This document shows positions 1 through 12,169 of a stretch of DNA of 64,000 nucleotides, in pieces. How positions within the stretch are numbered: the stretch's first letter is position 1; each line of letters starts with the position of its first letter. The stretch is from Platynereis dumerilii. Lineage: Eukaryota > Annelida > Polychaeta > Phyllodocida > Nereididae. The DNA lies in NCBI GenBank assembly GCA_026936325.1, contig JAPTHN010000006.1, positions 28,475,296-28,539,295 on the forward strand. The letters run 5' to 3'. Under the pieces are notes generated by a model that searched no databases, had not been told where the DNA came from, and saw only the letters and a list, made by a program, of their open reading frames with translations. Position numbers and translations under genes: made by a program.

Positions 1-135
1 TGCTTGAAAATTTTATAACTGCTTATTTCCAATTCTGTCAGTGTAATTTTATTTCAGTATATATACATCTATCACAACGCTGACAGTCAAGAATAAGCTG
101 AGCATTAGCTTCGACCCATTTTTTGTGACCCATTT

Positions 136-459
136 TTTGTGGATGTCTTGGCCTAGTGCATAAGGCGCTTGACTGCCACGCGCATGGTCGCGGGTTCGAA
201 CCCCAGTCACGGCATGGAGGAACTGAGCAGATCCTCCTTAAACCACTGCTTCACTTGACCCAGGTGCAAATGGGAACTTGGCAATAGGCAGAGATGGCAA
301 TTGTGGAATGTTTAACTAAGGAGCGCGTGAAATTCGTTGCACACTGGTGTATGCTCCCCAGGGAGCTGAGAAAGATTCAAGCTTGATCAGGCCTGTCAAG
401 GATGTAATTGTACAGTCGGCCGAGCTCATAGGAGGACCGCAGACGTTAAACCTGTTACA
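136..459 (+). mobile_element. tRNA-derived SINE, plus orientation
   Basis: The head (about 138-212) looks like a tRNA gene: an A-box-like TGGCCTAGTGCATAAGG and a perfect B box GGTTCGAACCC, the internal promoter of RNA polymerase III. The supposed acceptor arms do not pair, so it is a SINE head and not a working tRNA. A non-tRNA body of about 240 bases follows, ending near a run of GTTAAACCTG. A second, diverged copy on the minus strand at 23876-24062 shares the tRNA-like head and the body words CAGATCC and GTATGCTCCC, which shows this is a dispersed family. The 3' end is approximate. Confidence 0.72.
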
Positions 460-471
460 TTTACATTTCAC

Positions 472-785
472 TGGGTGGCCTAAACAATGACCCCAAAAAA
501 CTTTTTTGTCATTCAGTAATTCTTAATTTGCTATTCACGCCTATAATAAAAGTGTGAAATTCAATTCGAAAAACATTTTCAAAATTTAAATTGAAAGAAT
601 GACCAAGTTATGCAGCCTTAAAGTTACATTAAAATGCAATAAAAATACTCCGGATTGGCGTCTCTTGGCAGCACCAATCAAAGGCAACGGCTGGAAATCT
701 GTTGGCCAATGGGATTTAAGTATTCAGACACCAAGCATCACCTTTCCCCGAGTGTTAACTGACAGAACTTTCCATGAATTTGGTC
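472..785 (+). repeat. Dispersed repeat, copy 1 (partner at 7465-7765)
   Basis: This stretch aligns by eye over about 300 bases with 7465-7765 in the same orientation. Shared words include TTCTTAATTTGCT, GTGACCAAGTT/ATGACCAAGTT, ATACTCC(G/A)GATTG, GCCAATGG and CCATGAA. No terminal inverted repeats or coding frame were recognised. The 73-codon open frame inside it is not conserved in the second copy, so I treat it as non-coding repeat DNA. Confidence 0.6.
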
Positions 786-1815
786 TACGAATAATACTTC
801 GAAGCATTGTAGTTAATTAATATTGGAGACAGATCATACATGAAGTGCCTCTATATGAGGGTCCAACTACAAACGAATAAAGCGAGATCAACGAAACTTA
901 GCATTCATTTATATTTTTTTGTATTTCAATGCTTCTGATGACTAACTACCTGGCATTTTTTCCATTTGCTGTGTGCTTTGCTACTGAAGCCGGAGTTTGA
1001 AATTTTAAGTTTGCCTCTCTGAAAATTGACAAAATGTGGGTGTTGTGCCATTAGCTGAGACTCTTTACATTTTCGTGGAGTGAATCCGACATATCCATGA
1101 TATCCTAGTCAATAAACTTGAAATGGCAAAGATTTCTGCAAAGTTTCACTCTTGAACAGTTAATTGTGTATCATCCAGCACCATTTGATGCACACGTGCA
1201 ATGTTGTCTCCGGTAAAAACTTTTGACAGTATAGAAATTCAGATCATCTTCATTCTTCAATGCTCGCTCTACCCTTCTTGAATTTAGCAGGCCATTGTTT
1301 TACTTCAGCAAAAGACAGGAGTACTATCCCCTTATTATCCAACTATATCAGTATGAATCTCTGTGAAAGTTAACCCCTCCAAATTCAGACACTTGAGAGG
1401 CTCAAAACTTTCCAAACGACCCTCGTATTGTATGAGAATAATTTCTCCCAAGTTATTTCTTTAACATCATACTTTTGGTCCACGCTTTGTGAATGAACGT
1501 ATATGATGAAACACTTTCATTGATTTATCTTTCTCACAAATTGTATCTTCAAATGATAAGATTTTGTTCAAAACAATCCTCTTTAAACCCTATCTTGACA
1601 GGGATCTTATCACATTTGTGCCGATTCCAAAGATTTGATTATAAAGATAATTTAAGAGATTGTTGAACTAAGATAAAAGTTGTTTGTTACAAGCTAAAAA
1701 TGGAAGATTCATCACATCACAAGAAAGAATTAATTTATTTTTTTTAAAGTAGTGTTCTGCACTACATAGCAACGAAAACTTTAAATCACAAATTGATTCC
1801 AAAATATTTAATCAC
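786..1815. other. Intron DNA, nothing recognised
   Basis: This is downstream (on the minus strand) of the last visible FATP exon. The next expected exon, which in the family codes for a YYRMA-type sequence after the AMP-binding motif, was looked for on the minus strand and not found, so it probably lies beyond the left edge. Confidence 0.4.
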
Positions 1816-1885
1816 CTGCTATGAATAACGACGGCTGCTTTGGGTAAACCTGTGGTCCCTGAGGTGTACACATAAAATAATTTTT
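1816..1885 (-). CDS. SLC27A: FATP exon 5: AMP-binding signature
   Basis: Seventy bases between acceptor TTTTTCAG and donor AGCAG/GTGATT (minus strand) code for [20 protein letters not shown] followed by [14 protein letters not shown] is the P-loop-like ATP/AMP-binding motif of the acyl-adenylate-forming superfamily, and the flanking KLFY and PKAA..VHSR are characteristic of FATPs. This is the strongest single piece of evidence for the gene. A hAT-like MITE starts 43 bases upstream of the acceptor. Confidence 0.93.
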
Positions 1886-4800
1886 CTGAAAAAGCAAAAC
1901 AACAATATTACACTTATTACAGTTTTCACAGGGTTCCCACTCCTTTACCAAGATCAATTTCAAGGCTTTTTCCAGGTTTTTCCAGGCTGCCAAAGCCAAT
2001 TTCAAGGTCAAAATTAGCGATGTCCAGGCTCTCTTTCGGTAAAAATTAAATGCCTCAAATACCCACATTGGTGGACCTTAAAATTAATTTCAAAACTTTG
2101 ACAAATTTTAGGCCAAGACTTAACGCAAAATTTCATAATAGGCCTATAGATATTCTTCAAGATTACATATTACTTCAATTTGGGGTGGTCAATACTTGTC
2201 ATAGGCTGGCACTTAATTGGTTGGTTATTGATTTGGTAATCAAAACCGAAGAATGCTCACTTTGCATAGATTCAAGTAAGAAAGTAATGCAATTAAACCT
2301 TGGAAGAATAAGCACCACAATCATCTATGAGTCAGCAAATGTTCCACAATTTACAAAACCCCAATCAATGAACATGAATGAACTGCCATTCTGGCAAGTG
2401 ATATAGGCCTAACAGATCAATGGATAGCTAATTCATAAATTGCACGAAATGAAATTCACACCTCTATCCCTTCACTAGTACCCCCTCTCTACCTAATTAC
2501 AATTCACTCCTGCACCCATATCCTCCCAATCAATTGCAAAGTGTAATTTATTATTTCATCAACACAGATAACACTGCCATCTTCCTTGGAGGTCCATGGC
2601 TGTCTTCACCAATAGCGCTAGTACGCATTTTGCCCGCTAGGCGGCTACGATGCGTGACAACGGGAGAGCACTAGAGCTCCGTTTTTCTACATCCCACTTT
2701 CCCGATCTTTTCCAGGTTTTTGACAGAAATACAGCTTTTTTCTGGTTTTTCCCGATCGGGTAAGGCATCCCCGAATTTCCCGATTTCCAGGTAGGCGTGG
2801 GAACCCTGAGTTTACGTAGCCTGTGATCTGAATCAAATCTGTGACACTTTTAGGATAATAGTTGAATTGCAGATTTAGCAAAGCTGCAATCGAGACGATG
2901 CAGTTTCAAGTGTAACACCTTGTAGTGCTAACAGCTGTGGCCAAAAACTTAATCATGCTTAATTGCAATGTCACATTTCCAAAATTAGTATATTCTTCAA
3001 TCTAGGATTAGGTAATTCATTACAGTTACAGAAAAGACTGCAACAACACTAATTCAAACACTGTAGCTTTCAAATCAGGATAACTGCATTTTCCGTCACA
3101 ATCACATTATAAATCACATGTACAAGCCTTCAAGCTTTGTATATTTTTTAAAACAAACAAATTTGTGAATGATTCTTAATAAGTTGCCTCACCATTAAAC
3201 CTGGTGATGTGGTCCCTGGGAGGTGGCATGTTGGAGGAAGCTTTGACGACCTGATTTAAATCAATTGATTTGATTCCATTTGGTTGGCTGTCACCAAAAC
3301 TGAAGTACTCGAGGCCCTTCTGCAAGTTTGGTTGGACTGCTTTGATTGCTGAAAACAAAAAGTTCAGAAATTTCGATCTCTCTAAAAGTTTCTTTTGAAT
3401 CTTTCCAGTCTGATATCAAGCATAATAATGTAATTTTAACCAGAAAGACTGCAACACTTTATTGTTAGGCAACACTTCATTGTTTGGTAAGCAGTATTTG
3501 TAGAGCATGAATAACTTAAAACTGAAAATAATACACCGTAGAGTTTGGAACTCAATTCAAGTGAAAGCAAATAAGCTAACAATAAGGACGTATGCATAGG
3601 GCCAAATTTGGTGAGCAAGTTGGCCAGCACCATGAAACTCACAAAAATAAGCAGTTGGATGAAAGCAAAATTTACCACCAAGAATCCAAGATACTATCAC
3701 ACGCTAACACCAGGCTCACATCGTACCAGAAAATAGTTACAGTAGACGAAAAACGTGTGCTTACAGAAAAGCACTGGAATGCTCCTTTTGAGGTCATATC
3801 CCTATCGCTGCCATGTTAAATGTAAGACGTGTAAGCAGCCAGTCAGGTCATATCCTATACTTCCTATGCTATTAACCAGAGTGACCAAGACATACCACTC
3901 ATCAATGAGGTCACAAGATACCGAATGACAAATTGACACTTCATTTCAATGTATTTGATAGGGCTTGTAGTGAGGTGACGAGAAACATTCTATTGCTTTT
4001 CTGTAAGCACTCGTTTTTCATCAACTGTAACAAAACCAGCAACTTACGATCAGCGAGATCAGAAGAGAAGACCACTGCTTTTGCTCCGGAAATATTGATG
4101 CAGTGAGCAAGAGATTCATTTCTGAGGTTAAAGTTGATCAAAGCTCCTACTGCGCCAATCTTGGTAAGACCCAGCCAAATGCAGGGGTACTGAGGACAGT
4201 TCTCCATGAAGATGGCCACCACGTCACCCTTGCGATAGCCTTGGGAGTGGTAGTAGTTTGCAACCTGCAATGAGAACAAGAGCCATGATTTTAAACAAAT
4301 TCCATCATGAGGGTGCCATGGGATACAGGATGTATGGATTGTTGACAGAGTCTAGGGCTCTATGTCCTGACTTTATGCTACTTGGCAGGCAAATTAGCTG
4401 GACACAGCAATGAAGCGAAGGATGATTGAAACTGTCGTCTAACATAATTATATTCCAGGTGACCGGCCACTGTGTCCTCCAAATATATATTTTTTAATTA
4501 AGCATTTTAAGCAAATACCATACACAGTTTACACACTGCCCTTCACTGCCTTTAGCATGTTTAGAACTACACCACTGATATCTGCAAATCAGCATGGCTT
4601 ATTATATTAACACCTGGTTTGACACAGTTTACAAAATCATGTCAATTAGGCTTATCAAGTTTCTACCATTAATTCGGTTAAGTTTTGACACAAGGATGTA
4701 TAGCATGTTTAGTACATATCTGTAGACTATAAATACATTGAATATCCAACGAGAACAATTTACATCGCAGAGTTGGTGCAGCGATCAGTCCATCGGGACA

Positions 4801-7800
4801 CCAGTCAATGCAGGGACAGATTGGGACAGTTTAAATTGTCTCTGTCCCAGGTCAATGTCACATTAAGACACTTGATCTTGAAAACTGACATAAAGTGATA
4901 TCAAAGACAGCCACTACATCAATGCCTCTGTACCGCCATGGTAGCCATTATTTGATGGTGACCTCCAACATATATAATCTTCCTTCTTTTTCAAATTAGG
5001 AAAAAAAACAGGTCTGTTATCTTGTGAGATATTATGAAGAGGAAAAAAATTCTGGAGTATACGAGGTTACCACTATCTGGCTGGCAACAGGTCGCACCAG
5101 CTCATATCTCTTTTCAGAACCTATCATCACTGATAATTTTAAAACTGTAAATTAAGATTTAAATCAAATAAAATGACTTAAATAAAAAACAAGAATTCAT
5201 GGATTCAAAACCGGCCTTTGGCGATTGTATATTTGGGATTGAAATCACGAAGAGGGTGATTTATTTGGGCAATTCCACGGTTACGGACGTACATTTCAGA
5301 CACTTTAATAGCTTAGGTAGCACTACCATTATAAATTGGACATTTCATTATCACACTGATATCAGGTACAGTGCTAGGTCTTTCAAACGGGCTATCAACC
5401 AGAGCCCTAGGTGTCATACAAGCAGAGCTACAAGGCAAAAATAGCATGGTTAGTACAGTTTTGAAATCAAGCCCAAAAGACAGGTATTGAGGTGTTTTGG
5501 CGAGGCCAAGTCAGTCTCCCAGTTTTTGTACCATTACCTCTATTTATATGCACTATCATAAATATGGTTATGGACGTACATGTATGTACGGTTACGGACG
5601 TACACACTTTTAAGAGCTCTCCTTGGCAACTGTATTCAGTTGAAATGATGGAAGTTATTACCATACTATTCTTGGACATGAATGTGCTTTGTATTAGGAG
5701 ATTCCTAAATTTGACATCAACAGCGTGTAAGCAGCATAACAATTTAGTGTTTTTCGGTTACGGACGTACAGTGAACGTTTTAATTCCTCAATATCATGGC
5801 CTGTTAAGAGTTCTAACTAATTTATTTGGTAGCGCCAAAGGTTGCATTACTTTAATGCAGATATCTCAAAAATGAAACAAGATAATCAATTGATTTCTTT
5901 TGCAACGGAAAATAGACTTATTCTGGCACACCATGACACCCCTGACACATAATAATATCAATTTTGAAATTTTCACTCTTTGGTTGATGTATCTGTGGAA
6001 TTGCCCTATTATTACATGGACTAGCATTTACCCGTGACAGAATGTGTGTAAAGACAATGTAGTCAATTAAGAAGAGTGACCAAATGAAAACTCTGAAGAA
6101 TTATTGGAAATTCAAAGCAATGACCATTATCTCAGAAATTGATGTAGGACTGAAATTACAAGAAATGTTATAAAATGTATGATGTCACATGCTATATTTA
6201 GGCACTTTGTGAATTCATACGTGGATTCTATAAGTTAATAACTAGGCTATTAGGAAAGAGGCAAATAGTGCGAAATTCAAAGGATTTGTCAAACATTTGT
6301 GTGTAAAACATAAAATTTAGCAAATGGATCATGACCAAATGTAGTGTCTATCCTTTTATTTCTGAGGGGAATCCCTATACCAAATTGCACAAATCTAATT
6401 GAAATACTAAAGTCACAGTGGGCAATTCAAAACATGGTGGCCATTTTGGCAAAATTTCTGAGGGGAATCCCTAAGGGAATCCCTGTACCAAATATCATAA
6501 ATCTAAGTGAAATACTAAAGTCACATTGGGCAATTCAAAATAAGGCGGTCATTTTGACAGCCACCTTGGATTTTTCCAAACATTTTTGAGGCAGACTCCA
6601 AAGTGAATCCCTATACCAAATTTCATAAATCTAAGTGAAATACTTAAGTCACATTGGGCAATTCAAAATATCTTGACAAGAAAGTGGACAAGTGGACATG
6701 AGCCCCCTCTCACTCCACATCCACCTAAGCCCCCTTCTAATAAGTGCCGCTAGGCCAGTTAAAAATCATTCTTTTTATGCTTTAAAATTGTGATTTAAAT
6801 CAAGATTTCTTTCTGACAACCCCAAACACTAACAAGAATCCGCGGATTCATAGCTAGCCATTTGCTATTATATTAAAGGGGCAGTGATTAACGTGGAATG
6901 GGTTGACAGCAATGTTGACCTCTAGCGTCCAAAGGGAAAACCTAGTAAGTCACATTTTGGGCCAAATTGAATTAAGGTCAAATTAGGACTTCTGAGACAT
7001 GTTTCTACATATGTATTAAGTTTAGATTTTCAAGAAGTGGCCCGTTACCCCAGAATGACACTGGCAAATACCAGTAAGTCCATCTCTTACTGCAAGAACT
7101 GGAATTTAGAAGTCAATTTTCTGAGAATGTCCTAAATGTGACTTACTAGGTTTTTCCTTTGAACGATAGACCTAATCTATAGTATATACGTACTGAAGAC
7201 ATGTAAATAAGAATTTGAAGAATGCATGAATAATATCATGAAATCCTCGAAATAAAAGGTGACTAGCAAGCTGCTTGTAAATTGGAGGGAAAATAATAAA
7301 ATACAATGAAATAAGACAGAGAGATAAATAGCAAGATAGATAGGCGGATGGACTTGAAAGGGGAAGCCTCCGTGGCCTTCCGCACATGACAAATTGGAAG
7401 ATCAGGCATAAAATATATAAGCTGATGTGATTTGAACTCATTTTAATACAAGTGAAGAACAATGAAAGGAATAACCCCATTTCACTGAATGGCCTGAACA
7501 TTGGCCTCAAACAAATTTTTGTTAAAACAGTGATTCTTAATTTGCTTTCCACATGAAGCAGACATAGCACTTTAATTCCAAAAACACAGTTTCCAAAATT
7601 TAACCTAAGGGAGTGACCAAGTTGTGAAGCCTTTACATGGAATTTAACTAATACTCCAGATTGTGTCTCAACCAGAGGCAAGGTCGGGAAATCTATCAGC
7701 CAATGGAATTGAAGGATTCAAGCGCCACTTTTCCCATGCTGTTAACTGATAGAATTTCCATGAAGTTAAAACTGTAGGGCCCTTCTTTTTAAATAAACTA

Positions 7801-10800
7801 GATGCAGCATATGCTAAGGGATTGTCTGGCCCATGGATTGCTGTCCAACAGGGACGAAATGTCGGCCAAATAATTGAAGTGATTTACAAAAATAAGTAAT
7901 AATTTCCTGCTGCGACCACCCCCCCCAAGTCCCCCTGATTATTAAATTGTTGCCACTAACTTCGAAACACCAGGCTGTTAAATGTATCCCCACCAGGAAT
8001 GATTTATTTCAGGACTGTTCAGAAAGAATTTGTTTCATCAGAAGTGAGCAAGATATTTACTAAAAAAAAAATTCCAAGCCCACCCCCTCCCTGGATATGA
8101 AATGGTCACCCCCTTACACCAGGAATATGTATTTGAAGACCAGACTGTTCAGAAAGAATTTGTTTCATCAAAAGTGAGCAAGAAATTATTGACTAAAAAA
8201 AAAACTAGAACGGAGTGCATGAGATGCACAAACGTAGCTCTGCTACCAGTGCACGACATCGCATTAAAATACTGTGCAACCACTTGGTAAACATTACACC
8301 CATTGGCAACATTACACCCATTGGCAACATTACCTCCACTGGCAACATTAGACCCACAGGTAACATTACACCATTGGTAACGTAACACCCATTGGCAACG
8401 TTACACCCATTGGCAATGTTACACACATTGGCAACATTACACCCATTGGCAACATTACACCCATTGGCAACATTACACTCATTGGCAACATTACACCCAT
8501 TGGCAACATTACACCCCTTGGCAACATTACACCCATTGGCAACATTACACCCTTGGCAACATTACACCTTGGCAACATTACACCCATTGGCAACATTACA
8601 CCCATTGGCAACATTACACCCAATGGCAACATTACACCATTGGAAACATTACACCAATTGGCAACATTACACCCATTGGCAACATTACACCCATATGCAA
8701 CATTACACCCATTGGCAACATTACACCCACAGGCGACATTACACCCACAGGCAACATTACACCAAGAGGCAACATTACACCCTTGGCAACACTACACCCA
8801 TTGGCAACAATACACCATTGGCAACATTACACCCATAGGCAACATTACGACCATTGGCAACATTACGACCATTGGCAACATTACACCCTCGGCAACATTA
8901 CACCCGTTGGCAACATTACACCCGTTGGCAACATCACACACATTGGCAACATTACACCCATTGGCAACATTACATCCATTGGCAACATTACACCATTGGA
9001 AACATTACACACATTGGCAACATCACACAATTGGCAACATTACACCCATTGGCAACATTACACCCATTGGCAACATTACGCCATTGGCAACTATTACACC
9101 CATTGGCAAAATTACACCCATATGCAACATTACACCCATTGGCAACATTACACCCACAGGCGACATTACACCCACAGGCAACATTACACCAAGAGGCAAC
9201 ATTACACCCTTGGCAACACTACACCCATTGGCAACAATACACCATTGGCAACATTACACCCATAGGCAACATTACGACCATTGGCAACATTACGACCATT
9301 GGCAACATTACACCCTCGGCAACATTACACCCGTTGGCAACATTACACCCGTTGGCAACATTACACCCATTGGCAACATTACATCCATTGGCAACATTAC
9401 ACCATTGGAAACATTACACACATTGGCAACATCACACAATTGGCAACATTACACCCATTGGCAACATTACACCCATTGGCAACATTACGCCATTGGCAAC
9501 ATTACACCCGTTGACAACATTACACCCGTTGGCAACATCACACCCATTGGCAACATTACACCCATAGGCAACATCACACAATTGGCAACATTACACCCAT
9601 TAGCAACATTACACCATTGGCAACATTACAGCCATTGGCAACATTACAGCCATTGGCAACATTACATCCGTTGGCATCCTTACACCCGTTGGCAACATTA
9701 CACCCATTGGCAACATTACACCCTCGGAAACATTACACCCTCGGCAACATTACACCCATTGGCAACATTACACAGATTGGCAACATTACACCAATTGGCA
9801 ACATTACACCCATAGGCAACATCACACAATTGGCAACATTACACCAATTGGCAACATCACACCCATGGCAACATTACATCCATTGGCAACATTACACCAT
9901 TGGAAACATTACACCCATTGGCAACATTACACCCATTGGTAACATTACACCCAATTGCAACATTACACCCATTGGCAACGTTACACCCATTGGCAATGTT
10001 ACACCCATTGGCAACATTACACCCATTGGCAACATTACACCCATTGGCAACATTACACCCATTGGCAACATTACACCCATTGGCACACATGAACACATTG
10101 GCAACATTACACCTTGGCAACATTACACCCATTAGCAACATTACACCCATTGGCAACATTACACCCATTGGTAACTTTACACCCATTGGAAACATTACAT
10201 CCATGGGTGCAGAGCTAATTCCAAGCCCGTCCCCTCCCTGGATATGAAATGGTCACCCCCTACTGCTGATTCTTGATACATGTATAATTCAGGCCACCGG
10301 AACCTAAGTTACAGTACATTAAAGAAACTGGAATCGCATTATAGGGTATTAACAGTGTGGTTTTGACAGAAATGCCTGGACAAAAATCCTTTCTACAACG
10401 TGACAGGCTCACCACAGAGTCGGCCCCTATATTACATATAGGCCGACAATTAGCTACAAAATCAATTGTAGATGCAGTAAAATAGGAAACAAAATGCATG
10501 AAAGCCAAAAATATCATACAATCAAAACTCAAATTTCACAGTGAAAAGAAGGTTGTACAATTAAAGTGTAATACTAGGCCAAATTTAACAAGATCATTTT
10601 AATAACTTTTATGTTTTCATCAATAAAGTCATAACACTTTATCATTATGTTCAGTGTTATTTTCCAAAACTAACATGCAAGCACTTCAAGCTCTAGGTGC
10701 TTTTTAGATAGAATATCTATCTACTTCCTATTTGCATATCTGATCTTCTGTAAGGATCGATCTATCTAATAAGTATCTATCTATCTATACTCCATAGCCC

Positions 10801-12081
10801 CCATGCTCCGCCTTCCTTCCTTGGCAATCCTTGCTCCCCTCTTCCTTCCAACCTCTAACAGGTCCCTTCCTTCCTCCCTCACTCGCTCTTCCTTGCTCCG
10901 TATACTTGCATTCAGTCATGAACAGTTTTGGGTGGCATTTAAAACTAACTCACAGTAATATAATTTCATACAAATTATATATAATTAGGCCCAACTTTGC
11001 CAAACTTTGCCTACCTAGAGACTATTGTCTCTCTCTTTCCTGATATTGTTTTATGAAGCTGTCTATTGGCGGTTTCAATGCACCACAGAGGTGTCCTAAC
11101 TTGCTATTAAACAGGGGAACTAATTATCATTTTCAAAACCACGCCATCGTGATATGTATGCATAATATCCATTATACCTTTAGTAGGGTGTATCTGACCC
11201 CCCCTCAAAATGCAAAATTTTGTCACATCCCATCTGACTTTTTTTTGGTGGTGAGGTTCATAGAAAGGAGTAATTCTGCCAAATTTCATCCATTTTGAAG
11301 GTTACCTAGGGGTGGCTGGTTTCATTTGAAGATTGCAAACTCTAAAAAGCCAAGAAAACGCCAAAAATCCTTATATTTTGTGAACTAGTAGAGGGATTAT
11401 TATCATGGAAATTTGTGGGGACCCTCTTAAAGCATGCTCATTGTCTCCAGAAACAAGGAAATTATTACCAAACCAAATTTCAAGGCTTATTGGCTCCGCC
11501 CCTGGGCGAGAGCCTATGTTACGAGTCAGGTCCACATTCCTCTGTAACGCTGTGCACAACTTCCTGACAAAATTCAAGATCGTATAAAGTTGTCCTTTGG
11601 TACCATGTTTTCTAATCACCAAATGACTGCTCTTTTCTATTTTGGCTCCATTTGTGCATTCTTTATTCACAAAATAAAGAAATACCCACGAGATGTGTAC
11701 ACCCCCTTCTTCTCCATTGTGCACATTTAAGAGACATGATGCAGCTGCAGCAGGGCACTGGCCACCACTGCAACACACTTTGTGGGCTGGCCAGGTGCAC
11801 ACTCAGGATTTAAGAAAGGGGTGGGGGTTGGGTGGGGCATATGAGAGGTTTTATAAACTCCTGTTGGTACTATTTATTTTTGCCAAGTGTAGTAGCATGG
11901 CATACAGATGCAGAATATGGTATATAATTATTTGTGTACAGTCACTGTACACATGACATTAATTAGCTGTCATTGTTATTTGAAATGATGCTAGAAATTC
12001 ACACTTCACATATTATTTAACATAAACATAATCCATTTCTCAAGCAACTTGCCATTTACAATGCCACAATTACATGTATAC

Positions 12082-12169
<88 letters not shown>

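Noticed and set aside
138-212. A functional tRNA gene
   Set aside because: A and B boxes are present but the acceptor arms do not pair and a SINE body follows; a second diverged copy exists at 23876-24062.
2050-2406. 118-codon plus-strand frame as a gene
   Set aside because: It lies inside a hAT-like MITE within an intron and shows no recognisable domain.
7172-7681. 169-codon minus-strand frame as a membrane protein
   Set aside because: It overlaps a dispersed repeat and a GATA-rich patch; composition is that of AT-rich noise.
8553-9815. 420-codon open frame as a repeat protein gene
   Set aside because: It is the 18-bp minisatellite read in frame; several overlapping frames on both strands are equally open, and no start context or other evidence of coding exists.
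8290-10204. CRISPR-like array
   Set aside because: No unique spacers; units are contiguous 18-mers, and the genome is eukaryotic.
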